A stretch of DNA of 64,000 nt from Atopomonas sediminilitoris (GTDB lineage: Bacteria > Pseudomonadota > Gammaproteobacteria > Pseudomonadales > Pseudomonadaceae), in the NCBI RefSeq assembly GCF_022601735.1, contig NZ_JAKUMM010000009.1, forward strand, positions 62,001-126,000. Direction: 5' to 3'. Numbering within the stretch: the first letter of the stretch is position 1; each line of letters starts with the position of its first letter. This document shows positions 1-10,240 of this stretch, piece after piece. The position numbers and the translations under genes are program-made. The notes beneath the pieces were generated by a model, which ran no database searches, was not told the DNA's origin, and saw only the letters and a list, made by a program, of their open reading frames with translations.

Positions 1-1
1 G

Positions 2-595
2 TCCTACAAGATCGAAGTGGCGCCCATGCAGCCCGTGTTTGCCTCCACCTTGCTGGCTGGCGTGGGCGAGCAAGCGGCCGCCACCATGGCAGCGCTGCCG
101 CATATCAACTTCATGCTGGCGTTAGGGCGCGATGGCTTCCACCCCGACAGCGCGATAGGCAACGTTGAACTGCGTGACGATGGCAGCCCCATCCTGGACT
201 ACCAGATGACCGACTACAGCTGGGACGGCGTACGCCGCGCTTGGCTGAGCATGGCGGAGATCCAGTTTGCCGCCGGCGCGCAGCAAGTGTGGCCGGTGCA
301 CGTCGACGCGCCGTGGCTGAGCAGCTGGCAAGAAGCCAAAGCAGCGATCAACAGCCTGCCGCTCGAGCTGTACCGCGCTCGCATTGGCAGCGCGCACGTG
401 ATGGGCGGCTGCGGCATGAGTGAAGACCCTAAACTCGGTGTGACCGACAGTTTGGGCCGTCATCACCAGCTGGAAAACCTGTCCATCCACGACGGTTCGC
501 TGTTCCCCACCTCCATCGGCGCCAACCCACAGCTGTCGATCTACGGGCTCACCGCCAAGCTCGCCAGCCAGCTGGTTGAGCGCCTCAAAGCCTAA
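2..595 (+). CDS. GMC family oxidoreductase, C-terminal part
   Basis: Partial gene: the open frame runs in from before the window, so only the last ~197 residues are visible. It matches the C-terminal substrate/catalytic domain of FAD-dependent glucose-methanol-choline (GMC) oxidoreductases. The hallmark is a stretch with SAHVMGGCGM (probable catalytic His) followed by the DGSLFPTSIGANPQ block, whose Asn is the usual second active-site residue. The FAD-binding Rossmann domain must lie upstream and is not seen. The substrate cannot be read from this fragment; family members oxidise alcohols. A GMC oxidoreductase beside coaD is, from memory, also the arrangement in P. aeruginosa. A strong hairpin follows the stop codon. 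Confidence 0.85.
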   Translation, partial: SYKIEVAPMQPVFASTLLAGVGEQAAATMAALPHINFMLALGRDGFHPDSAIGNVELRDDGSPILDYQMTDYSWDGVRRAWLSMAEIQFAAGAQQVWPVHVDAPWLSSWQEAKAAINSLPLELYRARIGSAHVMGGCGMSEDPKLGVTDSLGRHHQLENLSIHDGSLFPTSIGANPQLSIYGLTAKLASQLVERLKA

Positions 596-605
596 GCCAC
601 TCACC

Positions 606-637
606 ACCACTTGGGCCTGCAGGTTGGCCCAAGTGGT
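606..637 (+). terminator. Strong hairpin after the GMC oxidoreductase gene
   Basis: A perfect 12-bp stem (ACCACTTGGGCC pairing with GGCCCAAGTGGT) with an 8-nt loop lies 11 bases after the stop codon. No run of T follows, so it is either a weak intrinsic terminator or an mRNA 3'-end stabiliser. Confidence 0.5.
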
Positions 638-650
638 CGGCCTGCGCTAA

Positions 651-1166
<516 letters not shown>

Positions 1167-1177
1167 GCGGTGATTGA

Positions 1178-1456
<279 letters not shown>

Positions 1457-1462
1457 GCAACC

Positions 1463-3160
1463 ATGCTATTTGGCAACCTCGCTTGGCACGCCCGGCTGGT
1501 TGCCGGATGCGTTCTCCTGCTGAGCCTTTGCGTTCAGGCTGGCCCTCAACCTCCGCAAGCTGCGATTGTCAGCGCCCACCCCCTCGCTAGCGCGGCGGGC
1601 CAGCGCATGCTGCAAGAAGGCGGCAACGCGTTTGACGCCGCAATCGCCATCAGCGCCGCGCTGGCGGTTGTCGAGCCCTACGGCTCAGGCCTTGGCGGTG
1701 GTGGTTTTTATCTACTGCGCCAACCCGACGGTCATGGCGGCGCCAGTTATCCTTTTATTGATGCCCGCGAGCGCGCCCCGCTGGCCGCACACGCCAACCT
1801 GTACCGGCGCGGCGGCAAAGTGCAGCCTGAGCTATCCCTCAATGGCCCGTTAGCCGCGGCGATTCCCGGCATTCCGGCGGCGCTGGCGTATTTGGCCAGT
1901 CAATTTGGTCAACTGCCGCTGAGCACCAGCCTTGCCCCCGCCATTGAGTTGGCCGAGCAGGGTTTTGCCGTCGATGAGGTCTACCGTCAGCGCGCCAGTT
2001 GGCGCCGCACGGCACTGCAAGCAGACGCCACCAGCGCACGCTTATTTCTGCGTGACGGCGAAGTCCCCGCTGCCGGCAGCGTGCTGCACCAGCCCGAGCT
2101 GGCCAACACATTGCGCTTGCTCGCGCGCGACGGCCACGCAGGCTTTTACGGCGGCGACTTAGCCGACCAACTGGTCGAGGGCGTGCGCGCCGCCGGTGGC
2201 ATTTGGAGCATGGAAGACCTGGCCAGCTACCAGGTGGTCGAACGTCCGGCGCTGCGTTTAAGCCTCGACAATGGCGAAACCTTGATCAGCGCACCGCCAC
2301 CCTCGGCCGGCGGCGTGGCCATCGCGCAAAGTTTGGCCATGCTGCAATGGCTGCCGTGGCATAACACCAGTGCCGTTGACCGCCAACACGCCGTGGTCGA
2401 AGTGCTGCGCCGCGCCTACCGTGACCGCCGCTTATTGGGCGACCCAGACCATGTCAGCAATCCACTTAGCGCGCTCTTGGATAGCCGCTATTTGCGCCAG
2501 CAAGCGGCCAGTATCGAGCAACACCGCGCCACCCCCAGCGCCGAACTCGCACCGCCGTTAACGCTGCACGAAGGCGACCACACCACCCACTTCAGCGTAC
2601 TCGACCTGCAAGGCCGCGCGGTGAGCGCCACCTTATCGATCAATCTACCCTTTGGCGCCGCTTTCACGGTGCCCGGCACCGGCGTGCTGCTCAATGATGA
2701 AATGGACGACTTCGCCGCCGACAGCCAAGGCAGCAATGCTTATGGGCTGGCAGGCAGCCAAGCCAACAGCATCGCTGCCGGCAAGCGCCCGCTGTCGAGC
2801 ATGAGCCCCAGTTTTATCGACAGCCCCACGCGCTTTGCCAGCTTCGGCACGCCCGGCGGCAGTCGCATCCCCAGCATGGTGCTGTTGGCCATGCTGGCCC
2901 GCCAAGATCAGCAACCCATCACCCAGTGGCCGGCGTTAGCGCGTTATCACCATCAGTTTTTGCCCGATCACATCGAGCACGAGAAAGACGCGTTCACCCT
3001 TGAACAACGCGCCGAGCTACAGCGCCGCGGCCATACACTCAAAGCCGTAGGCCGGCGCTACGGCAATCTGCACGTGATTGCTTGGCACAAAGCCGACAAT
3101 CACCTCAGCGCCGCCAGTGACCCCCGCGGTCTCGGCCAACCTTTAGTGTTTAAGCCTTAA
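1463..3160 (+). CDS. ggt: Gamma-glutamyltranspeptidase precursor
   Basis: Periplasmic N-terminal-nucleophile hydrolase that cleaves or transfers the gamma-glutamyl group of glutathione. The 565 residues begin with a hydrophobic signal peptide (about residues 8-26). The processing site is at T374 in the sequence HTTHFSV: by family rule the precursor autocleaves before this Thr, which becomes the nucleophile of the small subunit. The LLNDEMDDF, PLSSMSPSF and GTPGGSRIPSM blocks, which shape the glutamyl pocket and oxyanion hole, are present. The gene starts 6 bases after the ferredoxin stop. It ends in a strong terminator shared with the convergent small gene. Confidence 0.95.
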   Translation: MLFGNLAWHARLVAGCVLLLSLCVQAGPQPPQAAIVSAHPLASAAGQRMLQEGGNAFDAAIAISAALAVVEPYGSGLGGGGFYLLRQPDGHGGASYPFIDARERAPLAAHANLYRRGGKVQPELSLNGPLAAAIPGIPAALAYLASQFGQLPLSTSLAPAIELAEQGFAVDEVYRQRASWRRTALQADATSARLFLRDGEVPAAGSVLHQPELANTLRLLARDGHAGFYGGDLADQLVEGVRAAGGIWSMEDLASYQVVERPALRLSLDNGETLISAPPPSAGGVAIAQSLAMLQWLPWHNTSAVDRQHAVVEVLRRAYRDRRLLGDPDHVSNPLSALLDSRYLRQQAASIEQHRATPSAELAPPLTLHEGDHTTHFSVLDLQGRAVSATLSINLPFGAAFTVPGTGVLLNDEMDDFAADSQGSNAYGLAGSQANSIAAGKRPLSSMSPSFIDSPTRFASFGTPGGSRIPSMVLLAMLARQDQQPITQWPALARYHHQFLPDHIEHEKDAFTLEQRAELQRRGHTLKAVGRRYGNLHVIAWHKADNHLSAASDPRGLGQPLVFKP

Positions 3161-3162
3161 AC

Positions 3163-3193
3163 AAAAACGCCCAGCACAAGGCTGGGCGTTTTT
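3163..3193. terminator. Bidirectional intrinsic terminator
   Basis: AAAAACGCCCAGC pairs with GCTGGGCGTTTTT around a 5-base loop. The A-run and T-run flank the stem, so it can end transcription of ggt (plus strand) and of the facing small gene (minus strand). Confidence 0.9.
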
Positions 3194-3206
3194 CATCAGA
3201 GGCCGC

Positions 3207-3569
3207 TTACGGCTGCGTCTGATTATTGTGCTTACGGCTCTTGGCCCAGTCTTCATAGCCACTGGTGCAACCCAAGCAGCGTACAAAGGCTTCGTAGCCG
3301 GGGGCCAAGACTAGCGCGTCGGTAGACTCAGTCGTATTGCGGCCGATGGTGAACGGCAGCGCCACCAACCATGCCGCCGCGCCGATGGCTGTCGCGCCAA
3401 TCGCCAAGGGGCGAGCAATCACCAAGTCGCCAATCATAGAATAGGCTGCAGGGGTTTCATTCTGATAACGCGTACTGCTGGCATCTTCAGCATAAGCCTG
3501 CCCGCCAAGCAGCGAGGCAGTCATGGCCGTGGCGGCCAAGAGGGCCGTAGTAGTTCGACGGAGCTTCAT
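3207..3569 (-). CDS. Small exported or membrane protein, Pseudomonas-type hypothetical
   Basis: A 120-residue protein with a clear signal peptide (basic start MKLRRTT, hydrophobic core, cleavage near AYA-ED). A hydrophobic segment follows (around residues 50-75: [20 protein letters not shown]). A C-terminal part carries two close cysteines (RCLGC) that could form a disulfide in the periplasm. The start at 3569 is preferred over an upstream in-frame Met because it has an AAGGA ribosome site and begins the signal peptide directly. Similar short proteins occur in Pseudomonas genomes, but I know of no proven role. It converges on ggt. Confidence 0.7.
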   Translation of the reverse strand: MKLRRTTTALLAATAMTASLLGGQAYAEDASSTRYQNETPAAYSMIGDLVIARPLAIGATAIGAAAWLVALPFTIGRNTTESTDALVLAPGYEAFVRCLGCTSGYEDWAKSRKHNNQTQP

Positions 3570-3647
3570 GGTTCGATCCTTGTTGTTGGGCAGAGGGCTC
3601 ACTGCATAACTATAACAGCGGATTTACACTTGTCAGCGTGATGCCTG

Positions 3648-4226
3648 TCAATCGCCGTGATATGCACACTGCGGATATTTAGGCACAAACGGGCGAAAAT
3701 ACCCATACAAAGCCTGCATATCGGCCGTTTGATCGCCGCTGGGGCTGAACGGCGCACCAATCACCACGCGCTTATTCGCAAAGTCGAGCGCAGCCGGCAC
3801 GATCGGCACGCCAGCGCCCACGGCAATATGGTAGAAGCCCGAGCGCCAGCGCGTGACCTTTTTGCGCGTGCCTTCCGGCGACAAAATCAGCATGAAGTGC
3901 TCGTGCGTCGCAAAGGCCGCCACCGCTTGCTCAACGTTGTTGAGCTGTAAATGCCGCTGAATCGGCAAGCCGCCCCACAAACGCATGATGAAACCCCACG
4001 GCCAAGCAAACAGCGTGTGCTTACCAAACCAACGCGCACGCATGCGCCACATAAATTTGATGGCGATGAAAATCACAAAATCCCAGTTCGAAGTGTGATG
4101 CGCGCCAATCACAATAAACTTGGGCAAATCGGGCAACCGCCCCTCCACCCGCCAACCCATCAAGCGCAAAACCGTGCGCCCCAACCACTGCACCCCTGCA
4201 TTGGCGGGCAAATAATTACCGGACAT
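3648..4226 (-). CDS. Lysophospholipid acyltransferase family protein (PlsC-like)
   Basis: A 192-residue membrane-associated acyltransferase. The catalytic H-x4-D box is seen as H44-TSNW-D49, and the second family block as SPEGTRKK, which normally binds the phosphate of the acyl acceptor. The protein is shorter than a typical PlsC (about 240 residues) and resembles the compact LPLAT subgroup, so acceptor and acyl donor are uncertain. The start MSGNYLPA at 4226 has an AGAGG ribosome site. It lies 62 bases downstream of mutM on the same strand and may be the last gene of an AEC transporter - mutM - acyltransferase transcript. Confidence 0.85.
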   Translation of the reverse strand: MSGNYLPANAGVQWLGRTVLRLMGWRVEGRLPDLPKFIVIGAHHTSNWDFVIFIAIKFMWRMRARWFGKHTLFAWPWGFIMRLWGGLPIQRHLQLNNVEQAVAAFATHEHFMLILSPEGTRKKVTRWRSGFYHIAVGAGVPIVPAALDFANKRVVIGAPFSPSGDQTADMQALYGYFRPFVPKYPQCAYHGD

Positions 4227-4288
4227 CGTTAACCTCTTATTTTTATTCTCGGTAAAGCCGAACACCCCAAGCCAAGCTCACCCCCGAG

Positions 4289-5101
4289 TTAGCGCTGGCA
4301 TTTCGAGCAATACACGCTGGCACGCTGGCCCAGTTTCACCTCGCGCAGGGTGCTGCCGCAGTGCTTACAAAACTCACCGCCTCGTCCATACACAAACAGC
4401 TCCTGCTGGAAGTAACCGGGCTTGCCGTCGCCACCGACAAAGTCACGCAACGTGGTGCCACCGCGTTCGATGGCATGCACCAAGATGCGCTTGATGGCCG
4501 CCGCTAGCTCGTCATAACGCTTACGCGAAATGCTGCCGGCTTCGCGCTGTGGATCAATTCCGGCAGCAAACAAGGCCTCGCTGGCATAGATATTCCCCAC
4601 GCCGACCACCACCGCGTTATCCATGATGAAGGGCTTTACCGCCATGCGGCGCTTACGTGACTGTTGAAACAGGCGCTGACCATCAAAGGCATCGCTCAAC
4701 GGCTCTGGCCCTAAACGGCACAGCAGCTCATGGGCTAACGGTTGCTCGCTCCATAACATGGCGCCGAAGCGGCGCGGGTCGTGATAGCGCAGGCACTGAC
4801 CCGAGCTGAGCACGATATCGACGTGGTCATGCTTTTGCACCGGCGTACCGGCATCCACCATGCGCAAACTGCCCGACATCCCCAAATGCACAATCAAGGT
4901 GCCCGTCTCGGCCTCAAGTAACAGGTATTTGGCGCGCCGTGTTACGCGCACAAGTCGCTGGCCCGACAAGCGCACATCGAGGTCTTCAGGTATTGGCCAG
5001 CGCAAGCGGCGCTCACGCACATGGACTTGCTCCACCGTGTGGCCGCACACGTGTGGCGCAATACCTCGGCAGGTGGTTTCAACTTCAGGCAATTCGGGCA
5101 T
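4289..5101 (-). CDS. mutM: Formamidopyrimidine-DNA glycosylase (Fpg/MutM)
   Basis: Base-excision repair enzyme that removes 8-oxoguanine and formamidopyrimidines and nicks the strand by beta,delta-elimination. The 270 residues start MPELPEVET, whose Pro2 becomes the N-terminal catalytic amine after Met removal and whose Glu3 is also catalytic. The helix-two-turn-helix region has the NIYASEALF block. The C-terminus is a zinc finger with C245, C248, C265 and C268. Length and motifs are all standard. It begins 7 bases after the stop of the AEC transporter gene, so the two are probably co-transcribed. Confidence 0.97.
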   Translation of the reverse strand: MPELPEVETTCRGIAPHVCGHTVEQVHVRERRLRWPIPEDLDVRLSGQRLVRVTRRAKYLLLEAETGTLIVHLGMSGSLRMVDAGTPVQKHDHVDIVLSSGQCLRYHDPRRFGAMLWSEQPLAHELLCRLGPEPLSDAFDGQRLFQQSRKRRMAVKPFIMDNAVVVGVGNIYASEALFAAGIDPQREAGSISRKRYDELAAAIKRILVHAIERGGTTLRDFVGGDGKPGYFQQELFVYGRGGEFCKHCGSTLREVKLGQRASVYCSKCQR

Positions 5102-5108
5102 AGCGACC

Positions 5109-6038
5109 TCACATCACAGCAGGCGTCACCCTAGTGGCTATCAACGCCAGCCACAAGCCTAAGCTCAGCGCCGCCAGCAAGGTCTGCAAGGTAATCAGCC
5201 CAGCCATTAAGCGCGCATCGCCACCCAGCTGGCTGGTCAGCACATAGGCGGTGGGCGCCGTTGGCAAGGCGAAGAAAATCACCATCACCGCCACGCTGAT
5301 GGTCGGCAATTGCAGGGTCAACGCCACCGCCAATGCCAAGGCGGGCATAAGCAGCAACCGTAACAGACTGCTCGCCAGCAAGGCCCGCCAATGCGTGCCC
5401 AATGCCTGCCATTGCAGCGCCGCGCCAACGCACAATAAGCCCAGCGGCAGCGAGGCTTCGGCCAAAAAACCGAGTAGATGGGCGCTACCCAGCGGCAAGC
5501 CAAGCCCACTGAGATTGAGCAGCAAGCCCGCTAAACAGGCTAAGATCAACGGATTACGCAGCAGCGGCCACAGCAGCGCACGCCAGCGCAGCGGCCGATC
5601 ACTGAGCAGCGCCAATACTGACAACACATTCACCGCCGGCACCAGCACAGCCAACAACAAAGCGGCAATTGCCAGCCCTGCTTCACCGAACAGGCCGCCG
5701 GTCAACGCTAAACCAATGTAGGTATTGAAACGGATCAGCCCTTGCGTGTGCGGGCCAAACTGGCCCGCCGTCCAGCCACGCCAGCGGCGCAAACCCAGCA
5801 ACAGCAGCCACCCCAGCAGTAACACAGCCGCTAAGGCTAATAACAAGCGCCCAGGCGCCGCTTGCGCCAGCGGGGCATTGGCCAAACTGCTGACCAGCAA
5901 TGCAGGGAACAACAGGAAGTAGTTCAGCCGCTCTGCCGCCGGCCAAAAGCCTGCGTCCAACCAAGCACGTTGCTTAAGCCCCGCGCCCAAAGCGATCAAC
6001 GCCATGATGGGCCACAGTAATTCGAGTAAGCCGCTCAT
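5109..6038 (-). CDS. AEC (auxin efflux carrier) family transporter
   Basis: Integral membrane protein of 309 residues, almost wholly hydrophobic, with about ten predicted membrane segments arranged as two halves. It starts [18 protein letters not shown] and is rich in Leu/Ala. Bacterial AEC proteins export or take up small carboxylic acids such as malate; the substrate here is unknown. The start at 6038 is chosen because the first membrane helix follows directly and a GGGGGAAAGG stretch provides the ribosome site. It is the probable first gene of a transcript that continues into mutM. Confidence 0.85.
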   Translation of the reverse strand: MSGLLELLWPIMALIALGAGLKQRAWLDAGFWPAAERLNYFLLFPALLVSSLANAPLAQAAPGRLLLALAAVLLLGWLLLLGLRRWRGWTAGQFGPHTQGLIRFNTYIGLALTGGLFGEAGLAIAALLLAVLVPAVNVLSVLALLSDRPLRWRALLWPLLRNPLILACLAGLLLNLSGLGLPLGSAHLLGFLAEASLPLGLLCVGAALQWQALGTHWRALLASSLLRLLLMPALALAVALTLQLPTISVAVMVIFFALPTAPTAYVLTSQLGGDARLMAGLITLQTLLAALSLGLWLALIATRVTPAVM

Positions 6039-6132
6039 CCTTTCCCCCGACGAAAAACACACTTTACGAGCAGGCAGGCCAATGAGCCACTAGAGTTAGG
6101 TCAGTGTGTTAACAAATAACGTGAGGTTTAGC

Positions 6133-6537
6133 ATGGCGTTACTGACTGGCGGCTGCCATTGCGGCGCCTTGCGCTACCAACTGGATGCACCGCTGGACGA
6201 CTGCGCGCACTGCCATTGCAGTGATTGCCGCAAAACCAGCGGCGGCATTGTCACCACTTGGCTTACCGTGCCCGCGCACAGCTTTACTTGGCTGACCGGA
6301 GCGCCGGCCTGTTACCAGAGCAGCCCAAGTTGCACACGACACTTTTGTGCGCAGTGTGGCTGCCTGATCAGCCTAGCCACCGGCAAAGCGCCAGAAGCAC
6401 TGGACGTGACCGTGGCCAGCCTAGATGAGCCAGAGCAAGCCCCTGCCCACCGGCATGTGTGGGCCAGCAGCCATTTGAATTGGCTCTATCTAGACCCACA
6501 ACTACCTGCCGAAGCGCAAGAAAACGGCGTGAATTAA
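6133..6537 (+). CDS. GFA domain protein (glutathione-dependent formaldehyde-activating enzyme-like)
   Basis: A 134-residue zinc protein of the GFA/CENP-V fold. Cysteines occur at the family positions: C8-H-C10, the cluster C24/C27/C29/C32 (CAHCHCSDC), and CAQCGC further on. The family was named for an enzyme that condenses formaldehyde with glutathione, but most members have no proven activity. The ATG at 6133 has a GAGG ribosome site. Its last codons overlap the stop of the convergent DUF1127 gene by 4 bases. It stands alone on its strand, divergent from the AEC transporter. Confidence 0.88.
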   Translation: MALLTGGCHCGALRYQLDAPLDDCAHCHCSDCRKTSGGIVTTWLTVPAHSFTWLTGAPACYQSSPSCTRHFCAQCGCLISLATGKAPEALDVTVASLDEPEQAPAHRHVWASSHLNWLYLDPQLPAEAQENGVN

Positions 6538-6743
6538 CGCCAGAACGGCTTAATAACTTCTTGCTGGCGCTGCATCGGCGTCAGACCGATATCGCAGAGC
6601 TGCGACTCGGTCAAACGTGACAACTGCGCGCGGGTGTTCAGGCGGCGCTGCCACAGCAAAACAGTGCCGATCAAACTCAGCGACTGAGCGGCACTTGCAG
6701 GGTTAGCGGAAAAGGTCTCTTGGGTGCGAGACAAGGCGAACAT
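6534..6743 (-). CDS. DUF1127 family small protein
   Basis: A 69-residue basic protein with the DUF1127 C-terminal signature LSRLTESQLCDIGLT followed by an arginine/tryptophan-containing end (IKPFWR). DUF1127 proteins are short and have been linked in other proteobacteria to RNA turnover and phosphate or carbon physiology. No biochemical role can be read here. The start MFALSRTQ at 6743 gives the normal length. It overlaps the end of the GFA gene by 4 bases in convergent orientation, with no terminator between them. Confidence 0.85.
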   Translation of the reverse strand: MFALSRTQETFSANPASAAQSLSLIGTVLLWQRRLNTRAQLSRLTESQLCDIGLTPMQRQQEVIKPFWR

Positions 6744-6888
6744 GATGGTGTCCTTCGGCTTGTGGCCGGGTTTGGTTGAAAACGCCGCCATTGTGCGCCG
6801 AACCAAGTGTTACCAATAGACACAGATCAGTTAAAAACGAACCAAACAGTCACAAAATGTAAACACGGTCACCCTGACCATGCCGACA

Positions 6889-7338
6889 CTAGCGCTGCCG
6901 CGCCAAGTAGCGATCCAGTGTGTTGGCAAAGCGCTGCTTTTCTTGCGTACCAAAGGCCGCCAGCCCGCCACTGTGAATCCCGCTGGCACGCAGGGTTTCA
7001 TTGAAGTCGCGCATATTCAGCTTGCTGCGGATGCTGTCTGGGCTGTACGGCTCACCCCGCGGATGCACCGCTTCGGCGCCCTTCTCGATCACCTCAGCCG
7101 CCAGCGGAATGTCTTGGGTGACCACCAAATCACCGGCCTGCACTTGGCGCACAATTTCGTTGTCCGCCACATCAAAGCCTTGCGGCACCACCTGACAACG
7201 CACGCTGCCGCCCGGCGGTACTGCGATCGCATTGTTCGCCACCAACACAATCGGCATGGCGGTGCGCTTGGCCGCACGAAAGAGGATTTCACGGATCGGC
7301 TTGGGGCAAGCGTCAGCATCCACCCAAATCGTCGCCAT
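6889..7338 (-). CDS. YaiI/YqxD family protein (DUF188)
   Basis: A 149-residue conserved protein beginning [19 protein letters not shown], the signature of the YaiI/YqxD family. The DADACP and VTQDIPLA motifs resemble an acidic, PIN/NYN-like nuclease core, so a nuclease fold is often proposed; activity is unproven. The start ATG shares its A with the last base of the upstream TM2 gene's TAA stop (TAATG), a mark of translational coupling. A longer in-frame reading upstream is rejected because it would run through the TM2 coding region and lacks conservation. Confidence 0.88.
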   Translation of the reverse strand: MATIWVDADACPKPIREILFRAAKRTAMPIVLVANNAIAVPPGGSVRCQVVPQGFDVADNEIVRQVQAGDLVVTQDIPLAAEVIEKGAEAVHPRGEPYSPDSIRSKLNMRDFNETLRASGIHSGGLAAFGTQEKQRFANTLDRYLARQR

Positions 7339-7763
7339 TAAACAGCGCCTCGTTGCTGAAGAGCATGCTGCTCCGAGACTTGCTCGTTCAGAGTCCAGAA
7401 GTCGTACAGCACGCCCAACCCCAGTAGCCCCAAGGTCAGCAGCCAAATCACGCCGCTAATCCACTTGCCGATGTAGAAACGGTGGATGCCGAACACGCCT
7501 AAGAAGGTCAGAAAGATCCACGCCAAGCTGTAGTTGCTGTCGCCGGTGTGATAACGCAAGTCAGCGCGGCGATCCATCCCGGGAATCAGAAACAAGTCGA
7601 TCAGCCAGCCGATGCCGAGCAAGCCCAAGGTGAAAAACCAAATCGTGCCCGTAACCGGTTTGCCGTAATAAAACCGGTGTGCGCCGAGAAAACCAAAAAT
7701 CCACAGCAAATACCCCAACAACAGGTTGTGCGTGTTGGCGCGCTCGACAGTGGTCACGGTCAT
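7338..7763 (-). CDS. Protein with two TM2 domains
   Basis: A 141-residue membrane protein made of two copies of the TM2 domain. Copy one is about residues 12-60 ([17 protein letters not shown]) and copy two about residues 77-125 ([16 protein letters not shown]). Each has two membrane helices joined by the G-x-HRFY-x-G-K turn. TM2 proteins occur widely in bacteria and the molecular function is unknown. It is coupled by a one-base overlap to the YaiI gene and follows the exported coiled-coil gene by 9 bases, so the three may form one transcript. Confidence 0.85.
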   Translation of the reverse strand: MTVTTVERANTHNLLLGYLLWIFGFLGAHRFYYGKPVTGTIWFFTLGLLGIGWLIDLFLIPGMDRRADLRYHTGDSNYSLAWIFLTFLGVFGIHRFYIGKWISGVIWLLTLGLLGLGVLYDFWTLNEQVSEQHALQQRGAV

Positions 7764-7772
7764 GCTTGATCC

Positions 7773-8630
7773 TTATTTAGGGCTGCAGGTCAGTAACAGT
7801 TGCGGCTTTTGCTGCGCGTCGAGCTTCTGCCCCAGCGCCAGCGGATAATCGCTATCCAAGCGCTTAACGCGTGCCGATAGCAACGCCGCCACCCATTGGA
7901 AATCTTTTAACTCACGCACTTGAATCTGCACTTGGCAGTTGAAGTTGACGACGTCTTGCGCCACCAAGTCCAACTTTTGCCGCAGGCTGTCGTTATCGCC
8001 AGCATCCAGCATCTCCAGGCCGATCACGCTGCTGCCCGCTTTCGGGTCAATCAGCTGCGCACGCTTGGGCGCAGGCTTGGCGGCCGCTTTCTTCGCCGCT
8101 TCGGCCTCGGCTGCGGCTTGCGCTTTGGCTTGCTCGGCCGCTTTTGCTGCCGCCGCTAACGCCGCTCGCTGCGCCGCTTGTTGCTGCGCCAATTGCGCTT
8201 GGCGCGCGGCCTCGGCTTGCGCTTTGACGGCTTGGGCACGGGCCGCATCTTGCGCGCGCGTTTGCTCAATCGCGCTGGTCAAATCGGTCAGCGCCGGCGC
8301 GTTGGGCATCAGGCTGCGGGCTTTGGCCAGCTCACGACTGGCGCTGTCCATATCGCCCTTCGCCAGCGCTTGGCGACCCAGCGCCAAATGCGCCTCGGCA
8401 ATCTGGCGTTGGTAGCTTTCCAGACGGGTATCGGCAGGGTTGATTTGGCGCAGCTGCTGCAGTGTGGTTTCAGCCGCCGCCAGCTGACCTTGCTGCAGCT
8501 GGCCGTCTAGCGTGCGCACCACGCGCACCGAGTCATCCACTTGCACATACGCTTGCTCTGCCATGGCGTGAACGCTGAGCAACGTCGCCAAACTAAAGAC
8601 ACACGCAAAACGGACAGGAAACAACGTCAT
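7773..8630 (-). CDS. Exported Ala/Gln-rich coiled-coil protein, znuB-linked hypothetical
   Basis: A 285-residue protein with a signal peptide (MTLFPVRFACVF..., cleavage near AMA-EQ). An N-terminal helical-repeat part (about residues 25-125, TPR-like) is followed by a long Ala/Gln/Lys coiled coil (about 130-205) and a C-terminal domain with two Cys (NFNCQVQ and LLTCSPK). The start at 8630 has an AAGGAG ribosome site. From memory, P. aeruginosa carries a protein of unknown function in the same place beside znuB. Its location suggests an envelope role, possibly zinc-related, but that is inference from position only. Confidence 0.75.
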   Translation of the reverse strand: MTLFPVRFACVFSLATLLSVHAMAEQAYVQVDDSVRVVRTLDGQLQQGQLAAAETTLQQLRQINPADTRLESYQRQIAEAHLALGRQALAKGDMDSASRELAKARSLMPNAPALTDLTSAIEQTRAQDAARAQAVKAQAEAARQAQLAQQQAAQRAALAAAAKAAEQAKAQAAAEAEAAKKAAAKPAPKRAQLIDPKAGSSVIGLEMLDAGDNDSLRQKLDLVAQDVVNFNCQVQIQVRELKDFQWVAALLSARVKRLDSDYPLALGQKLDAQQKPQLLLTCSPK

Positions 8631-8682
8631 ACCTGCTCCTTGATGAGGTGGAAAGAAAAGAAGTTCAAACAAGCGTTTGAGT

Positions 8683-9471
8683 CTACACCGCACGACGGGG
8701 CAGACAAAAGCTCAACAAAAACAGTGACGCCGCCCCCAGCACAATCGACGGCCCGGCCGGGGTATCGACATACCACGACAAGGCGAGCCCCACGCACACC
8801 GCCAGCATGCCCAATAGACTGGCACCGACCGCCATTTGTTCCGGCGTACGCGCATGGCGCTGCGCCGCAGCAGCGGGGATGATCAACAAAGAGGTGATCA
8901 ACAGCACGCCGACGATCTTCATCGCCAAGGCAATGATCAGCGCGATCAGCAGCATCAACGCCAGGCGAATCGCCAACACCGGCAAACCTTCGACCTGCGC
9001 CAATTCCTCATGCACGGTGATATTGAGCAACGGCCGCCAGAGCAGCACCAGCAAGCCCATCACCAGCGCACAGCCACCCGCCATCCAGGCTAAGTCTTCT
9101 GCACTGACAGCCAGCAAATCGCCGAATAGATACGCCATCAGGTCGACCCGCACGTTGTCCATCAGGCTCAAGCTGACCAAGCCGAGCGACAAGGTGCTGT
9201 GCGCCAAGATGCCGAGCAGGGTGTCCGACGCCAACGGCTGGCGTTGCTGCAGCAGCACCAGCAACACGGCGAGCAAGATACAGCCGACGGTCACCGCCAA
9301 GGTTAAATTAACCTCCAGCAGTAAGCCCAAGGCCACGCCCAGCAACGCGGCATGCGCGAGGGTGTCGCCAAAATAGGCCATGCGTCGCCATACCACGAAC
9401 GAGCCCAAGGGGCCCGCAACCGCAGCCAGCAGCAAGCCTGCGAGCAGGGCATACAACAAAAAATCAGCCAT
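8683..9471 (-). CDS. znuB: Zinc ABC transporter permease ZnuB
   Basis: Inner-membrane permease of the ZnuABC zinc importer. The 262 residues are strongly hydrophobic with about eight membrane segments, and match the ABC-3 family ([19 protein letters not shown], the permease-ATPase coupling region). The start [10 protein letters not shown] at 9471 lies inside the 3' end of znuC (8-base overlap), which indicates translational coupling. A longer frame upstream reads through the His-rich tail of ZnuC and is not the start. It is the last gene of the zur-znuC-znuB transcript. Confidence 0.95.
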   Translation of the reverse strand: MADFLLYALLAGLLLAAVAGPLGSFVVWRRMAYFGDTLAHAALLGVALGLLLEVNLTLAVTVGCILLAVLLVLLQQRQPLASDTLLGILAHSTLSLGLVSLSLMDNVRVDLMAYLFGDLLAVSAEDLAWMAGGCALVMGLLVLLWRPLLNITVHEELAQVEGLPVLAIRLALMLLIALIIALAMKIVGVLLITSLLIIPAAAAQRHARTPEQMAVGASLLGMLAVCVGLALSWYVDTPAGPSIVLGAASLFLLSFCLPRRAV

Positions 9472-10240
9472 GCTGACAGTCTCCGCTGTGTTGATGAGTG
9501 CAGTCAGCGCCATGCACATCGCCGTGCAAGTCATGGCTGTGATCATGATGATGCTGATATACCGCTAGGCTCTTGGCGTCTTGGCCGAACATCTCGACAA
9601 ACACCGGATCACTGCCCACCGCCTCCGGATGCCCCGAGCAGCACACGTGCTGATTCAGGCAGATCACCTGATCGGTGGCCGACATCACCAAGTGCAAGTC
9701 GTGCGACACCATCAGCACGCCGCAACCATGGCGCTGACGTAAGCGACCAATCAAGCGGTACAGCTCCGCCTGACCGCTGACATCCACGCCCTGCACTGGC
9801 TCATCCAGCACCAGCAGTTGCGGCGCATGCAGCAAGGCGCGGGCGAGCAAAATGCGTTGTTGTTCACCGCCTGAGACTTGTTGCAGCGGGCTGTGTAGCA
9901 GGTGCTCGGCACCCACTTCGGCCAACGCCGCCAAAGCCTCAGCACAGCTGGTTTTGGGCACCAACCGTAAGAACCGCTCCACGGTTAACGGCAACGTCGC
10001 CTCGATGTGCAGCTTTTGCGGCATATAGCCAATACGCAACTTGGCTTGGCGTTGCACGCGGCCACTGTCGGGCTTGAGCAAGCCCAGCACGCAACGCACC
10101 AGCGTGGTTTTACCGGCGCCGTTGGGGCCGATCAAGGTGACGATCTCACCTTGCTTAAGCTGCAAACTAATGTCGCGCAACACGCTGCGCCCGCCGCGAT
10201 TTACCGCCACCTGCTGCAGACTGATCAGTACCGGCCCCAT
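9464..10240 (-). CDS. znuC: Zinc ABC transporter ATPase ZnuC
   Basis: Cytosolic ATPase that drives zinc uptake through ZnuB. The 258 residues show the full ABC set: Walker [10 protein letters not shown], signature VSGGEQQR, Walker B LLVLDEP and H-loop VSHDLHLV. After about residue 225 comes a tail with many His plus Cys ([18 protein letters not shown]), which could bind zinc and sense or buffer it. The ATG at 10240 shares one base with the TGA of zur, so the genes are coupled. The His tail coding sequence also carries the start of znuB. Confidence 0.96.
   Translation of the reverse strand: MGPVLISLQQVAVNRGGRSVLRDISLQLKQGEIVTLIGPNGAGKTTLVRCVLGLLKPDSGRVQRQAKLRIGYMPQKLHIEATLPLTVERFLRLVPKTSCAEALAALAEVGAEHLLHSPLQQVSGGEQQRILLARALLHAPQLLVLDEPVQGVDVSGQAELYRLIGRLRQRHGCGVLMVSHDLHLVMSATDQVICLNQHVCCSGHPEAVGSDPVFVEMFGQDAKSLAVYQHHHDHSHDLHGDVHGADCTHQHSGDCQHG

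Noticed and set aside
122..610. A 162-residue minus-strand frame opposite the GMC oxidoreductase
   Set aside because: It is the antisense shadow of a real gene and has no recognisable motif.
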